The translations under genes and the position numbers were made by a program. A stretch of 64,000 nt of DNA from Flavobacteriaceae bacterium HL-DH10 (GTDB taxonomy: Bacteria; Bacteroidota; Bacteroidia; Flavobacteriales; Flavobacteriaceae). Of the stretch, positions 18,133 through 27,578 are shown piece after piece. How positions within the stretch are numbered: the first letter of the stretch is position 1; the number at the start of each line of letters is the position of its first letter. The notes below the pieces were generated by a model, which had not been told where the DNA came from, searched no databases, and saw nothing but the letters and a program-made list of their open reading frames with translations. The stretch lies in contig CP134536.1 of NCBI GenBank assembly GCA_031826515.1, positions 3,354,501-3,418,500 on the forward strand, written 5' to 3'.

Positions 18133-18615
18133 TTATTTTTCTGGTATAAATCTTAAAGCAACCCCATTTATACAATGTCGTTTACCAGTTGTTTTTCTTG
18201 GCCCGTCATTAAAAACATGACCTAAATGTCCGCCACAAGTAGCACAGTGCTCTTCGGTTCTTGTATAGCCTAAATTATTTTCGGTAGAAAAATCAACATG
18301 TCCTTTAATTTCTCTATCAAAACTAGGCCAGCCACTGCCAGAATCAAATTTATGTTCACTTTTAAATAACGGTGTATTACAAGCTTTACAAACATAAACA
18401 CCTTTTTCGTAGTTTTTATTTAAAGCACTAGAAAAAGCAGGCTCTGTTCCAGATTTTCTAAGCACATAATATTCCATTTCTGTTAATTGTGCTTTCCATT
18501 CGCTATCAGTTTTGTTGACTTTGTAGGTTTTTGTTTCTTTTTGATTTTGCTTTTGTGCAGAACTATTGCAGCTTAAAATAAAAAATGATATTACTAGAAC
18601 TATTAATTTTTTCAT
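18133..18615 (-). CDS. msrB: Peptide-methionine (R)-S-oxide reductase, lipoprotein
   Basis: This 160-residue enzyme repairs methionine-R-sulfoxide in proteins. It has a lipoprotein signal (MKKLIVLVISFFILSCNSS, lipidated Cys16), then the MsrB domain with zinc cysteines in CKACNTPLF and CATCGGHLGHVF. The catalytic Cys148 is in RHCINGVALRF. The GSGWPSFD segment is the family substrate pocket. The signal places it in the periplasm, where it would repair envelope proteins. It is followed by the DinB-family gene. Confidence 0.92.
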   Translation of the reverse strand: MKKLIVLVISFFILSCNSSAQKQNQKETKTYKVNKTDSEWKAQLTEMEYYVLRKSGTEPAFSSALNKNYEKGVYVCKACNTPLFKSEHKFDSGSGWPSFDREIKGHVDFSTENNLGYTRTEEHCATCGGHLGHVFNDGPRKTTGKRHCINGVALRFIPEK

Positions 18616-18772
18616 TACAAGAGGTTTTTATATTCTGTCGAGAATATCTGTAAAACATAACGTTTTATTAAAAATGAATTTTTTATTTAGTGATCAATAA
18701 AAAAAATCTGTGTCTAAAAAATATTAAAGAGAACAATTATTGTATTTTTATAACTTAAATAAACAAATAACA

Positions 18773-19588
18773 ATGAAAATTAAAAATATATTTATTCTAT
18801 TAGGAGTTGCTGCTATAATGTTTTCTTGTGCAGAAAACCCGTTTACAGGAAAAAAAACAATGGCTTTAGTGCCTAATTCTCAGTTGTTTCCAACGGCTTT
18901 TGCACAATACGACCAGTTTTTAACAGATAATAAAGTTGTAATAGGGACTAAAGATGCTGCTATGGTTACTAGAGTAGGACAGCGTATTGCAGTAGCTGCT
19001 GAACGTTGGCTAAGTGCTAATGGACATCAAGGGTATTTAAAAGATTATAAATGGGAATATAATTTAGTTGATGATGAAACTGTAAATGCCTGGTGTATGC
19101 CAGGAGGTAAAATTGTTGTTTATACGGGTATTTTGCCCATAGCAAAAAGCGAGACAGGATTGGCAGCTATTATGGGGCATGAAGTAGCGCATGCACTTGC
19201 AAATCATGGGCAACAGCGTATGAGTGCAGGTATGGTGCAACAAGGATTAGCAGTTGCAGGAAATATTGCCATTAAGGATGAACAATCTAGAAATGCTTTT
19301 AATCAATATTATGGTATAGGATCTCAAGTTGGAGTTATGTTGCCTTTTAGTAGGAGTCATGAAACTGAAGCTGATAAAATCGGTTTATATTTAATGGCTA
19401 TAGCTGGTTACAACCCTGCTGAAGCTGCTAACTTATGGAAACGTATGAAAGCTAATAGTGGAGGACAAGCACCGCCAGAAATATTAAGTACACACCCTTC
19501 AAATGATTCAAGAATTGCAAATCTTACAGCTTTGGCACCAAAAGCTAAAGAAGAGGCGGCTAAGTTTGGTGTAACAACATTTAGATAA
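18773..19588 (+). CDS. M48 family metalloprotease, lipoprotein
   Basis: With ATG at 18773 the protein is 271 residues and begins KIKNIFILLGVAAIMFSCAE, a lipoprotein signal with lipid site Cys19. The zinc site is HEVAHALANH (His136, Glu137, His140), and the third ligand is in HETEADKIGL. This is the periplasmic M48/BepA-LoiP-like group, which degrades or quality-controls misassembled outer-membrane proteins. An in-frame ATG at 18740 would add 11 residues before the signal and is less likely. A terminator follows, 44 bp after the stop. Confidence 0.88.
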   Translation: MKIKNIFILLGVAAIMFSCAENPFTGKKTMALVPNSQLFPTAFAQYDQFLTDNKVVIGTKDAAMVTRVGQRIAVAAERWLSANGHQGYLKDYKWEYNLVDDETVNAWCMPGGKIVVYTGILPIAKSETGLAAIMGHEVAHALANHGQQRMSAGMVQQGLAVAGNIAIKDEQSRNAFNQYYGIGSQVGVMLPFSRSHETEADKIGLYLMAIAGYNPAEAANLWKRMKANSGGQAPPEILSTHPSNDSRIANLTALAPKAKEEAAKFGVTTFR

Positions 19589-19632
19589 TAATATAATATT
19601 ATTCAAATAGAAATATTTGTTTACTTTCGAAG

Positions 19633-19657
19633 CTGCTCATAAAAGAGCAGTTTTTTT
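19633..19657 (+). terminator. Intrinsic terminator just ahead of the UMF1 start codon
   Basis: CTGCTC (19633-19638), loop ATAAAA, GAGCAG (19645-19650), then seven T (19651-19657). The next gene's ATG is at 19661, only three bases on, so the hairpin covers its translation start region. Confidence 0.75.
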
Positions 19658-19660
19658 ATT

Positions 19661-20989
19661 ATGGCAGTATTAGAAAAAGGAAGTAAAAAACTTCTTAATG
19701 CTTGGGCGTTTTACGATTGGGCAAATTCAGTTTATAGCTTGGTTATCGCATCTGCAATTTTTCCTATTTTTTATGGAGCACTTTTTAGGATTGCAGAAAT
19801 AGAAAAAGTGACCGTTTTTGGAGGCGATATTGCAAGGGCACCATTAATAAGTTATACAACTTCTATGGCTTTTGTATTTATAGCTATAATAACACCATTA
19901 ATTTCTGGTGTAGCTGATTATTTAGGGAATAAAAAAATGTTTATGAAGTTTTTCTGTTATTTAGGAGGGGTTTCATGTATAGGATTGTATTGGTTTTCTT
20001 TAGAGCATATTTATTTTAGTCTTGCGTGTTATTTTTTTGGATTAGTTGGGTTTTGGGTAAGTTTCGCAATTAATAATTCTTATTTGCCAGATGTAGCATT
20101 TCCAGAACAGCAAGATAGCATTAGTGCTAAAGGGTTTTCTTTAGGGTATGTAGGGAGTGTAATTCTTTTGTTATTTAATTTAGCAATGGTAATGAAGCCT
20201 GATTTTTTTGGAATTACTACAGATGTTGATGGTGTAGCAGAAATTAAGGCTATGAAATATTCTTTCGTTTCTGTTGGTGTATGGTGGATAGTTTTTAGTC
20301 AATACACTTTTTTTTATTTACCTAAAGGTATTAAGAAAGAGAATCCTAAAAAGCATATTATTCTTAATGGTTTTAAAGAGTTAAAATTAGTTTGGAATCA
20401 ATTGGGAGAAAATGTAAAGCTAAAACGTTATTTAGGAGCCTTTTTTGTCTATAGCATGGCGGTACAAACAGTTATGCTAATAGCAACTTACTTTGGTGAA
20501 GAAGAAATAGATTGGGGAACAGATGCAGATCGTACAATGGGACTTATTGTTAGTATATTAGTTATTCAAGTCATTGCTATTATGGGTGCTATGGTTACTG
20601 CTAGAGTTTCTAGAGTTTTTGGAAATATAAAAACACTTATAGTTATAAATATATTTTGGGCAATTATTTGTGTGTATGCTTATTTTGTAATTACTCCTTT
20701 GGATTTTTATATAGCTGCTGGTTTAGTGGGAATTGTTATGGGAGGAATTCAGGCATTGTCAAGATCTACATATTCTAAGTTTTTACCAGAAACAACAGAT
20801 ACTGCTTCATTTTTTAGTTTTTATGATGTTGCTGAAAAAATAGGTATTGTAATTGGGACTTTTCTTTACGGTTTTGTAGCGCAAATTACCGGCAGCATGC
20901 GAAATGCGATTTTGTTTTTATTTGTTTTCTTTTTAGTGGGTATTGTTTTACTGTTGAGAGTGCCTAAGGAAGGTTTAGAACATAAGTAG
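19661..20989 (+). CDS. UMF1 family MFS transporter (Atg22-like)
   Basis: This 442-residue membrane protein has about 12 hydrophobic segments and the family N-terminus LLNAWAFYDWANSVYSLVIA. The MFS-type loop after helix 2 is ISGVADYLGNKKMFMKFF, and a late motif ALSRSTYSKFLPE is typical of UMF1. The family is related to the yeast vacuolar effluxer Atg22; bacterial substrates are unknown. It starts three bases after a terminator hairpin. A decayed partial copy of this gene lies at 21472-21714. Confidence 0.87.
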   Translation: MAVLEKGSKKLLNAWAFYDWANSVYSLVIASAIFPIFYGALFRIAEIEKVTVFGGDIARAPLISYTTSMAFVFIAIITPLISGVADYLGNKKMFMKFFCYLGGVSCIGLYWFSLEHIYFSLACYFFGLVGFWVSFAINNSYLPDVAFPEQQDSISAKGFSLGYVGSVILLLFNLAMVMKPDFFGITTDVDGVAEIKAMKYSFVSVGVWWIVFSQYTFFYLPKGIKKENPKKHIILNGFKELKLVWNQLGENVKLKRYLGAFFVYSMAVQTVMLIATYFGEEEIDWGTDADRTMGLIVSILVIQVIAIMGAMVTARVSRVFGNIKTLIVINIFWAIICVYAYFVITPLDFYIAAGLVGIVMGGIQALSRSTYSKFLPETTDTASFFSFYDVAEKIGIVIGTFLYGFVAQITGSMRNAILFLFVFFLVGIVLLLRVPKEGLEHK

Positions 20990-21039
20990 AAAATATAACA
21001 CTTTACGATTCTATTTAGTAAAAAAATATCGATTATAGT

Positions 21040-21432
21040 TTATGGGTTTTTTATATCTATATTATTCTGCTTAAGAATAGATTGCCCCCATTCTATGGCT
21101 TTATTAAGTTTTGTAAAGGACTCAAAAGGTTTGTTTAAGAATAATTTTTCTATATCAGCATTACTTAATGCTATGTTGTTTGTTGCAACTACGGCAAATC
21201 CTGCTAAATTTTCTATCAGTGATGTTTTTCTATATATAGCAGGATCGACTGCATAGGAGTTAACGCGATGCGTTATATATATAAATTTTTTAGTATTAAA
21301 ATAAGTGATAGCAATATTCTCAAGGATTTTATTGTTTTCTGTAGTAATGGTTTCTCCTTCATTAATTTCGACTATCAAATAATTGTCGTAAATATAAAAA
21401 GTGCCTAATGGTAATGTTAAGGTTTTTCTCAT
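21040..21432 (-). CDS. STAS/SpoIIAA-like domain protein, tentative
   Basis: This 130-residue soluble protein has alternating beta and alpha elements (LGTFYIYDNYLIVEINEGET, KFIYITHRVNSYAVDP, LAGFAVVATNNIALSNADIE, FTKLNKAIEWGQSILKQN). The pattern resembles the SpoIIAA-like/STAS-SEC14 fold found in many Flavobacteria proteins of this size, but the assignment rests on general pattern only. It lies between the intact UMF1 gene and its decayed fragment, on the opposite strand. No role can be given. Confidence 0.6.
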   Translation of the reverse strand: MRKTLTLPLGTFYIYDNYLIVEINEGETITTENNKILENIAITYFNTKKFIYITHRVNSYAVDPAIYRKTSLIENLAGFAVVATNNIALSNADIEKLFLNKPFESFTKLNKAIEWGQSILKQNNIDIKNP

Positions 21433-21458
21433 AAGTCTAAGATAATAATTATTAATAA

Positions 21459-21477
21459 AAACTATCAGAATTTAAGA
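21459..21477. repeat. 19 bp direct repeat, copy 1 (second at 24753-24771)
   Basis: AAACTATCAGAATTTAAGA occurs here and at 24753-24771 in the same orientation. Extending left to ATTAAT gives 26 of 27 matching bases. Copy 1 spans the left edge of the UMF1 fragment and copy 2 spans the 3' end of clpC. Confidence 0.9.
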
Positions 21478-21714
21478 TTAAAACGTTTTTTAAATGCCTT
21501 TTTTGTTTATAGTATGACCGTTCAAACGATTATGTTGGTAGCTATATATTTTGATGTTTCAGAAAAAATAAGGATTGTTATAGGTATGATTATTTATGGT
21601 ATTATAGATCGAATTACTGGCATCATGCGAAATGCGATCTTCTTCTTATTTGTTTTCTTTTTAATGGATATTGTTTTACTGTTGAGAGTATCCAAAGAAA
21701 CAAAGGAAGCCTAA
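21472..21714 (+). pseudogene. Decayed partial copy of the UMF1 transporter with internal deletion
   Basis: In one open frame this stretch reads LRLKRFLNAFFVYSM, then TVQTIMLVAIYF, then DVSEKIRIVIG, and ends FFLMDIVLLLRVSKE. The first part matches the parent at 20417-20497 (KLKRYLGAFFVYSMAVQT). The second matches 20825-20989 (DVAEKIGIVIG to VLLLRVPKE). About 327 bp of the parent (109 codons) is missing between them, and the join occurs at a shared GATGTT-like sequence. It starts abruptly with no N-terminal two thirds and contains many substitutions. A 66-residue protein from the ATG at 21514 is possible but would be a nonfunctional membrane fragment. Confidence 0.85.
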
Positions 21715-21782
21715 ACCCTGAGTAAAAATGAATCAGAATTTAGGCAGTTTTCAATTTAAATAATCACTTTAAGATGAGTTAA

Positions 21783-24077
21783 TTATATTTCAAGTTTTCT
21801 TAAGTTCCTAGCTGCTTGCACTATATTTTCTAAAGCTTTTTTTGTTTCTGGCCAATCTCTGGTTTTTAAACCACAATCTGGGTTAACCCAAATATGCTCT
21901 ACAGGTAAAACCTTTTTTGCTTTTAAAAGTAAATTCTCGATTTCTTCAAGAGAGGGTACACGTGGTGAATGGATATCGTAAACACCAGGACCTATTTCAT
22001 TAGGGTATTCAAAATCCACAAAGGCATTAAGAAGCTCCATTTCAGAGCGTGAGGTTTCAATGGTAATCACGTCGGCATCCATGTTGGCAATACTCGCTAT
22101 AATATCATTAAATTCGGAATAGCACATATGGGTATGAATTTGGGTATCGTCTTGTACACCACTTGCTGAAATTCTAAAGGCTTTTACTGCCCAGTTTAGA
22201 TATTTGGTCCATTCTTCTTTTCTTAATGGCAATCCTTCTCTAATGGCTGGTTCATCAATTTGAACAACTTTTAAACCGTTTTTTTCAAGATCAACTACTT
22301 CATCTCTAATCGCTAGGGCTATTTGATTACATGTGGTTTCTCGAGGTTGATCGTTTCTAACAAAGGACCATTGAAGAATAGTAACAGGTCCAGTTAGCAT
22401 GCCTTTTAAAGGTCGTTTTGTTAACGATTGTGCGTAGGTAGACCATTTAACCGTCATAGGGTTGTCTCGGGATACATCTCCAAATAAGATAGGGGGTTTT
22501 ACACAACGGCTGCCGTAGCTTTGTACCCATCCGAAATCGCTAAATGCAAAACCATTAAGCTTTTCACCAAAGTATTCAACCATATCGTTACGTTCAAATT
22601 CGCCATGCACAATCACGTCTAAGCCAATGCTTTCTTGAAAGGAAATAGAGTATTTAATCTCTTTTGCAATTAGAATATCGTATTCTTCTTGTGATAAAAG
22701 CCCTTTTTTTAACTTTAACCGCCAACTTCTAACTTCTTTAGTTTGGGGGAACGACCCAATTGTAGTTGTAGGAAACAGGGGTAAATTGAGGGCTTGTTTT
22801 TGCTTAGACTGTCTTACGGTAAAGTTGTTTTTGCGATGACTATCTAATTCTTTAAGTCCAGAAACACGCTCCTTAACCACTTTATTGTGAATTAACTTAG
22901 AATTACTACGGTTAATATTGGCTAGTTTGTTTTCTTCATAAAGAGATAAGTAAGGTTCGTTTTCTGGTAAAGAGAGGTTTTTTAATGTGCTGATTTCCTC
23001 TAATTTTTGTTTGGCAAAAGCTAGCCATTGCTTGATTTCAGGTTGTAGATTAGTTTCTAAATCTAAATCGTATGGGGTGTGTAATAAAGAACATGAAGAA
23101 GAAATCCATAAATTATCAGAAGACACTTTTGTTAAAGCCTTCTCAATGGTTTTTAATGAAGCTTCAAAATCATTTTTCCAGATATTTCTTCCATCAACAA
23201 GACCTAAAGAAAGTTTAATGCTCGGGTTAAAATGCTCGGATTCTAAAATATCACTTAGTTGCATAGAACATCTTGTCAAATCTAAATGTAAGGTATCTAT
23301 AGGCAATTGGAGTACGGTAGTTAAGTTCTTGTCGTAGCAATCGAAATAGTTAGCCAGATATATTTTTAACTTGGGAAACTTAGTGTTTATTGTTGTGTAA
23401 GTTAATTTAATGGCTTGACGCTCCTTGTCGGTAAGGTTTAATGCTAAGCAGGGTTCATCAAACTGTATGTATTCAACGTCTAAGTTGGTTAATTCTTGAA
23501 TAATTTCAAGGTAAACAGGCAATAGTTTGTCTAAAAGATCTAATCTGTGGAACCCAGTTTCTTTTTCTTTTCCTAATAAAAGAAAGGTAACGGGACCAAT
23601 TAAAACGGGTTTTGTTTTAATGCCTAATTCTAATGCTTCCTTATATTCATTAATGATTTTTTTAGAAAAGAATTTGAAAGTTTGTTCTTTTTCAAACTCT
23701 GGTACGATGTAATGATAGTTTGTGTCAAACCATTTGGTCATTTCCATAGCTGTTACATCAATGTTTTTGTTTTGTAAACCACGAGCCATAGAAAAGTACA
23801 ACTCTAAAGCATTATTTTTGTTGATGTTTTTGTAGCGAACAGGAATACATCCTAGTGTTAAACAGGTGTCTAAAACTTGATCATAGAGCGAAAAATCATT
23901 TGATGGGATTAAATCGATGCCCAATTCGTTTTGCTGCAGCCAGTTTTGTCTTTTTATGTTAGCGGCTATTTTTAACAAGCTTTTCTCTTCAATTTTTCCT
24001 GACCAAAACGCTTCGCAGGCTTTTTTTAATTCTCGTTGAGCGCCAATTCTTGGATAACCTAAAATGGTAGTTTTCAT
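21783..24077 (-). CDS. metE: Cobalamin-independent methionine synthase
   Basis: This 764-residue enzyme moves a methyl group from 5-methyltetrahydropteroyltri-glutamate to homocysteine, making methionine. The two (beta/alpha)8 barrels are complete: the N-terminal barrel starts TTILGYPRIGAQRELKKACE, and the C-terminal barrel starts LPLFPTTTIGSFPQTKEVR. Zinc ligands are His650 and Cys652 (HTHMCYSEF), Glu674 (IETSRSE) and Cys735 (NPDCGLKTR), all shifted by nine from the E. coli numbering. It is divergent from an Lrp/AsnC regulator 132 bp away, which is its likely controller. No B12 riboswitch is seen in the short leader. Confidence 0.95.
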   Translation of the reverse strand: MKTTILGYPRIGAQRELKKACEAFWSGKIEEKSLLKIAANIKRQNWLQQNELGIDLIPSNDFSLYDQVLDTCLTLGCIPVRYKNINKNNALELYFSMARGLQNKNIDVTAMEMTKWFDTNYHYIVPEFEKEQTFKFFSKKIINEYKEALELGIKTKPVLIGPVTFLLLGKEKETGFHRLDLLDKLLPVYLEIIQELTNLDVEYIQFDEPCLALNLTDKERQAIKLTYTTINTKFPKLKIYLANYFDCYDKNLTTVLQLPIDTLHLDLTRCSMQLSDILESEHFNPSIKLSLGLVDGRNIWKNDFEASLKTIEKALTKVSSDNLWISSSCSLLHTPYDLDLETNLQPEIKQWLAFAKQKLEEISTLKNLSLPENEPYLSLYEENKLANINRSNSKLIHNKVVKERVSGLKELDSHRKNNFTVRQSKQKQALNLPLFPTTTIGSFPQTKEVRSWRLKLKKGLLSQEEYDILIAKEIKYSISFQESIGLDVIVHGEFERNDMVEYFGEKLNGFAFSDFGWVQSYGSRCVKPPILFGDVSRDNPMTVKWSTYAQSLTKRPLKGMLTGPVTILQWSFVRNDQPRETTCNQIALAIRDEVVDLEKNGLKVVQIDEPAIREGLPLRKEEWTKYLNWAVKAFRISASGVQDDTQIHTHMCYSEFNDIIASIANMDADVITIETSRSEMELLNAFVDFEYPNEIGPGVYDIHSPRVPSLEEIENLLLKAKKVLPVEHIWVNPDCGLKTRDWPETKKALENIVQAARNLRKLEI

Positions 24078-24102
24078 AAATGTTTTTGTTTTTTATTCTG
24101 TT

Positions 24103-24110
24103 CAAAACTA
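24103..24110 (-). promoter_or_regulatory. Bacteroidota -7 element for metE
   Basis: The minus strand reads TAGTTTTG (TAnnTTTG), 26 bp before the metE ATG. The adjacent TATATATATAG is a candidate regulator or melting region. Confidence 0.5.
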
Positions 24111-24161
24111 TATATATAGAATATAAAAACATAAAAACTATTATATTTTGGTTGTATTAAC

Positions 24162-24169
24162 TACTTTTG
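24162..24169 (+). promoter_or_regulatory. Bacteroidota -7 element for the Lrp/AsnC gene
   Basis: TACTTTTG matches TAnnTTTG, 40 bp before the ATG at 24210. TTTTG upstream is at 11 nt, shorter than usual for a -33 element. Confidence 0.4.
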
Positions 24170-24209
24170 AATGATAATTAAGATTATTAATCTTTTATCT
24201 GAATAAAAA

Positions 24210-24695
24210 ATGAGTTTAATAGAAAATAATTCCCCAATCCAACTTGATGAGATTGATAATAGAATTTTAAAGTTGTTGCAAGCCAAGTCTAATCTAACCA
24301 CAAAAGAATTGGCGGTTAAAGTTAATTTATCGACCACACCTGTTTTTGAACGTGTAAAAAAGTTGGAAAGAGCGGGGTACATAAAACGCTATATAGCCGT
24401 TTTGGATGCTGTAAAACTAAATAAAGGTTTGATGGTGTTTTGTAATGTTACCTTAAAGGAGCATACGCGGGATATAGGAAACCAGTTCGTGAAAGATATT
24501 TTGTCTTTAAAACAAGTGGTGGAGTGTTACAACATTTCAGGTGATTATGATTTCTTTCTAAAAATATTAGTGAGCGATATGAAAGAATATCAGAATTTTG
24601 TTTTAGACTATTTGGGGAATATAAAAAACATTGGAAGTACGCATAGTACCTTTGTAATGGGTGAGATTAAGAATTCGTACGCGGTTCCAATTTAA
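24210..24695 (+). CDS. Lrp/AsnC family transcriptional regulator
   Basis: This 161-residue regulator has an N-terminal helix-turn-helix (about 10-60, LDEIDNRILKLLQAKSNLTT and VNLSTTPVFERVKKLERAGY). A C-terminal RAM/AsnC ligand-binding domain follows (about 75-150, with the GDYDFFLKILVSDMKEYQNF motif). The family senses amino acids and works as dimers or octamers. It is transcribed away from metE across a 132 bp spacer, so control of metE and of itself in response to methionine or another amino acid is a natural inference. A shared terminator separates it from clpC. Confidence 0.88.
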   Translation: MSLIENNSPIQLDEIDNRILKLLQAKSNLTTKELAVKVNLSTTPVFERVKKLERAGYIKRYIAVLDAVKLNKGLMVFCNVTLKEHTRDIGNQFVKDILSLKQVVECYNISGDYDFFLKILVSDMKEYQNFVLDYLGNIKNIGSTHSTFVMGEIKNSYAVPI

Positions 24696-24713
24696 TAAGG
24701 GGATTATGAGCAT

Positions 24714-24745
24714 AAAAAAGCCCGAAATAACTTTCGGGCTTTTGA
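24714..24745. terminator. Bidirectional terminator between the Lrp/AsnC gene and clpC
   Basis: AAAAGCCCGAAA (24716-24727), loop TAAC, TTTCGGGCTTTT (24732-24743): a perfect 12 bp stem with A and T arms, between convergent genes. Confidence 0.85.
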
Positions 24746-24752
24746 TTAATAT

Positions 24753-24771
24753 AAACTATCAGAATTTAAGA
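24753..24771. repeat. 19 bp direct repeat, copy 2 (first at 21459-21477)
   Basis: Same sequence as copy 1. This copy includes the complement of the clpC stop codon (24766-24768) and its last sense base, so it is probably the original location. Confidence 0.9.
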
Positions 24772-27315
24772 CTCTGTTGGTTTTTCAGATTTATCAATGG
24801 TAATTTTTAATTCTTCAGATTCTTTATCTAAATCAATTTTTATATTATCGCCTTCTTGAAGATTGGATGCTACAATTTCTTCAGCTAAAGCATCTTCAAC
24901 ATATTTTTGAATGGCTCTTTTTAAAGGACGCGCTCCATACTGTTTGTCGAAACCTTTGTCGGCAATATAATCTTTAGCACTTTCTGTAATTGTTAAGTTG
25001 TAGCCTAAAAGTTTAATTCTAAGAAGAAGTTTTTCTAATTCGATATCGATAATTTTATTGATATCTTCTTTTTCTAATGCGTTAAACACAACAACGTCAT
25101 CAATTCTATTTAAGAATTCAGGAGCAAACGATTTTTTTAGAGCATTTTCAATAATACTTCTAGTATTAGCGTCTTCTTGGGCTTTTTGTGAAGCAGTTCC
25201 AAAACCAATACCAGTACCAAAATCTTTAATTTTACGAGCTCCAATATTAGAAGTCATAATGATAATAGTATTTCTAAAATCTATTTTTCTACCTAAACTA
25301 TCTGTTAAGTAACCGTCGTCTAGTACCTGTAAGAGCATGTTAAAAACATCTGGATGTGCTTTTTCAATTTCATCTAATAGAATGACAGCATAAGGTTTGC
25401 GTCTTACTTTTTCGGTAAGTTGTCCTCCTTCTTCGTATCCTACATATCCTGGAGGTGCGCCAATTAATCTAGAAATAGCGAATTTCTCCATGTATTCACT
25501 CATGTCTATTCGAACAAGTGAATCTTCACTATCAAATAACTCACGAGATAATACCTTAGCTAACTGTGTTTTACCTACACCTGTTTGTCCTAAAAATATA
25601 AATGATCCAATTGGCTTATTAGGATCTTTAAGTCCGGCACGATTACGCTGAATGGCTTTAACTACTTTAGCAACGGCTTCATCTTGACCAATTACTTTAC
25701 CTTTTATAAGATTTGGAAGTTCAGCCAATTTATTAATTTCCGTTTGAGCAATTCTGTTTACTGGTACACCAGTCATCATAGAAACGACATCAGCAACATT
25801 ATCTTCCGTTACTATTTCGCGATGTTGCTTCGTGTCTTCTTCCCATTTTTCTTGCGCAATGGCAAGTTCTTTTTCTATTCGTTTTTCATCATCTCTAAGC
25901 TTTGCAGCTTCTTCATATTTTTGTTTTTTAACAACCGAGTTTTTAGTTTCTTTAACCGTTTCAAGTTGTTTTTCTAATTCAATAATTTGTTTAGGCACTT
26001 CAATATTAGTAATATGAACCCGTGATCCTGCTTCATCTAAAGCATCAATAGCTTTATCTGGAAGAAAGCGTTCGGTCATATAACGATTTGTTAACTTTAC
26101 ACAGGCTTCAATAGCTTCAGGTGTGTAATCAACATTATGATGCTCTTCGTATTTTCCTTTTATATTATTAAGAATCTCTATTGTTTCTTCTACTGTTGTA
26201 GGTTCAACAATCACTTTTTGAAAACGACGTTCTAAAGCACCATCCTTTTCAATGTATTGTCTGTATTCATCTAAGGTTGTTGCACCAATACATTGTATTT
26301 CACCTCTAGCTAAAGCAGGTTTAAACATGTTTGAAGCATCTAAACTTCCTGTTGCTCCTCCAGCACCAACAATGGTATGAATTTCATCAATAAACAGAAT
26401 AACATCGTCATTTTTTTCAAGCTCGTTCATTACGGCTTTCATACGCTCTTCAAATTGTCCACGATATTTGGTTCCAGCAACTAAACTTGCTAAATCTAAA
26501 GTAACTACGCGTTTATTAAAAAGGATTCTAGATACTTTTCTTTTTACAATTCTAAGCGCTAATCCTTCGGCAATAGCAGATTTACCAACACCTGGCTCTC
26601 CAATTAAAAGCGGATTGTTTTTCTTTCGCCTACTTAAAACTTGAGATACACGTTGTATTTCTTTTTCACGACCAACAACAGGGTCTAACTTACCTTCTTC
26701 AGCCATAGCTGTTAAATCACGTCCAAAATTATCTAAAACAGGTGTTTTAGACTTCTTATTAGTTTTACCTGCAGGCGCATTAAATATATTGTCTTTTGAA
26801 GCGTCTCCTTCAGTAGCCGCATCATCATCTTGAAAAGATTCTGCTTTGGGCTCTATATAGTTATTGTCGTTTGTGATCATAAATTTAAATTGTTCTTTAA
26901 CATTATCGTAATCAACTTTTAGCTTATTTAAAAGCTTGGTAGTGGGGTCGTTTTCATTTCTTAAAATACAAAGCAGTAAATGCGCTGTATTTATTGATGT
27001 ACTTTGAAATAATTTAGCTTCTAAAAAAGTTGTTTTTAAAGCCCGTTCTGCTTGTCTAGTAAGGTGTAAATTCTTTTTCTGATTAGAAGTTGTCGTTACA
27101 TTAGGGTTTGCAGGACTTAGTATTTCTACTTTACGTCTTAAATGATTTAAATCAATATCTAGGGCATTTAATATACTAATAGCTTTGCCGTCTCCATCAC
27201 GTAAAAGCCCTAGCATCAAATGCTCGGTACCAATAAAGTCATGACCTAATCGCAAAGCTTCTTCTTTGCTATAGGCAATTACATCTTTTACTCTTGGGGA
27301 AAAATTATCATCCAT
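24766..27315 (-). CDS. clpC: ATP-dependent Clp protease ATPase subunit ClpC
   Basis: This 849-residue AAA+ unfoldase feeds substrates to ClpP. It has two N-terminal Clp repeats (about 1-145, [20 protein letters not shown]), a first AAA+ module (Walker [10 protein letters not shown] at 239-247, Walker [11 protein letters not shown]), and a UVR-like middle region ([20 protein letters not shown]). A second AAA+ module follows (Walker [13 protein letters not shown], Walker [14 protein letters not shown]) with a C-terminal D2 domain. The UVR-like linker distinguishes ClpC from ClpB and ClpA. It is divergent from gyrA across 263 bp of AT-rich sequence without a clear promoter match. Confidence 0.92.
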   Translation of the reverse strand: MDDNFSPRVKDVIAYSKEEALRLGHDFIGTEHLMLGLLRDGDGKAISILNALDIDLNHLRRKVEILSPANPNVTTTSNQKKNLHLTRQAERALKTTFLEAKLFQSTSINTAHLLLCILRNENDPTTKLLNKLKVDYDNVKEQFKFMITNDNNYIEPKAESFQDDDAATEGDASKDNIFNAPAGKTNKKSKTPVLDNFGRDLTAMAEEGKLDPVVGREKEIQRVSQVLSRRKKNNPLLIGEPGVGKSAIAEGLALRIVKRKVSRILFNKRVVTLDLASLVAGTKYRGQFEERMKAVMNELEKNDDVILFIDEIHTIVGAGGATGSLDASNMFKPALARGEIQCIGATTLDEYRQYIEKDGALERRFQKVIVEPTTVEETIEILNNIKGKYEEHHNVDYTPEAIEACVKLTNRYMTERFLPDKAIDALDEAGSRVHITNIEVPKQIIELEKQLETVKETKNSVVKKQKYEEAAKLRDDEKRIEKELAIAQEKWEEDTKQHREIVTEDNVADVVSMMTGVPVNRIAQTEINKLAELPNLIKGKVIGQDEAVAKVVKAIQRNRAGLKDPNKPIGSFIFLGQTGVGKTQLAKVLSRELFDSEDSLVRIDMSEYMEKFAISRLIGAPPGYVGYEEGGQLTEKVRRKPYAVILLDEIEKAHPDVFNMLLQVLDDGYLTDSLGRKIDFRNTIIIMTSNIGARKIKDFGTGIGFGTASQKAQEDANTRSIIENALKKSFAPEFLNRIDDVVVFNALEKEDINKIIDIELEKLLLRIKLLGYNLTITESAKDYIADKGFDKQYGARPLKRAIQKYVEDALAEEIVASNLQEGDNIKIDLDKESEELKITIDKSEKPTES

Positions 27316-27578
27316 AATAGGGTTCCTTTCTGCATTAAAAATACTAAAACATTTTACTTAAGGCAAAAACTATACCTTAAATTAATGTGAAAGTTGCTAA
27401 TTGACGAAAAAAACTTTAAAAAATCAAAATTTTACTAGGCATACTTATCAACGAAAAAGCATAGTTGAATTGTTAATAAAAAGTACCAAAAAAACAAACA
27501 TTTGTCATCTATTCTCACTCATGAAATTAGTATATTAGCACGTTTTGAAATATTGATAAAAACTTAATTAAATTATAT

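Noticed and set aside
21514-21714. A 66-residue membrane protein gene
   Set aside because: The frame is open, but its sequence is two joined pieces of the UMF1 transporter C-terminus with an internal deletion, and homology extends upstream of the ATG. Treated as a pseudogene.
24078-24209. B12 or SAM riboswitch upstream of metE
   Set aside because: The spacer is only 132 bp, extremely AT-rich, with a promoter 26 bp from the ATG, so there is no room for an aptamer.
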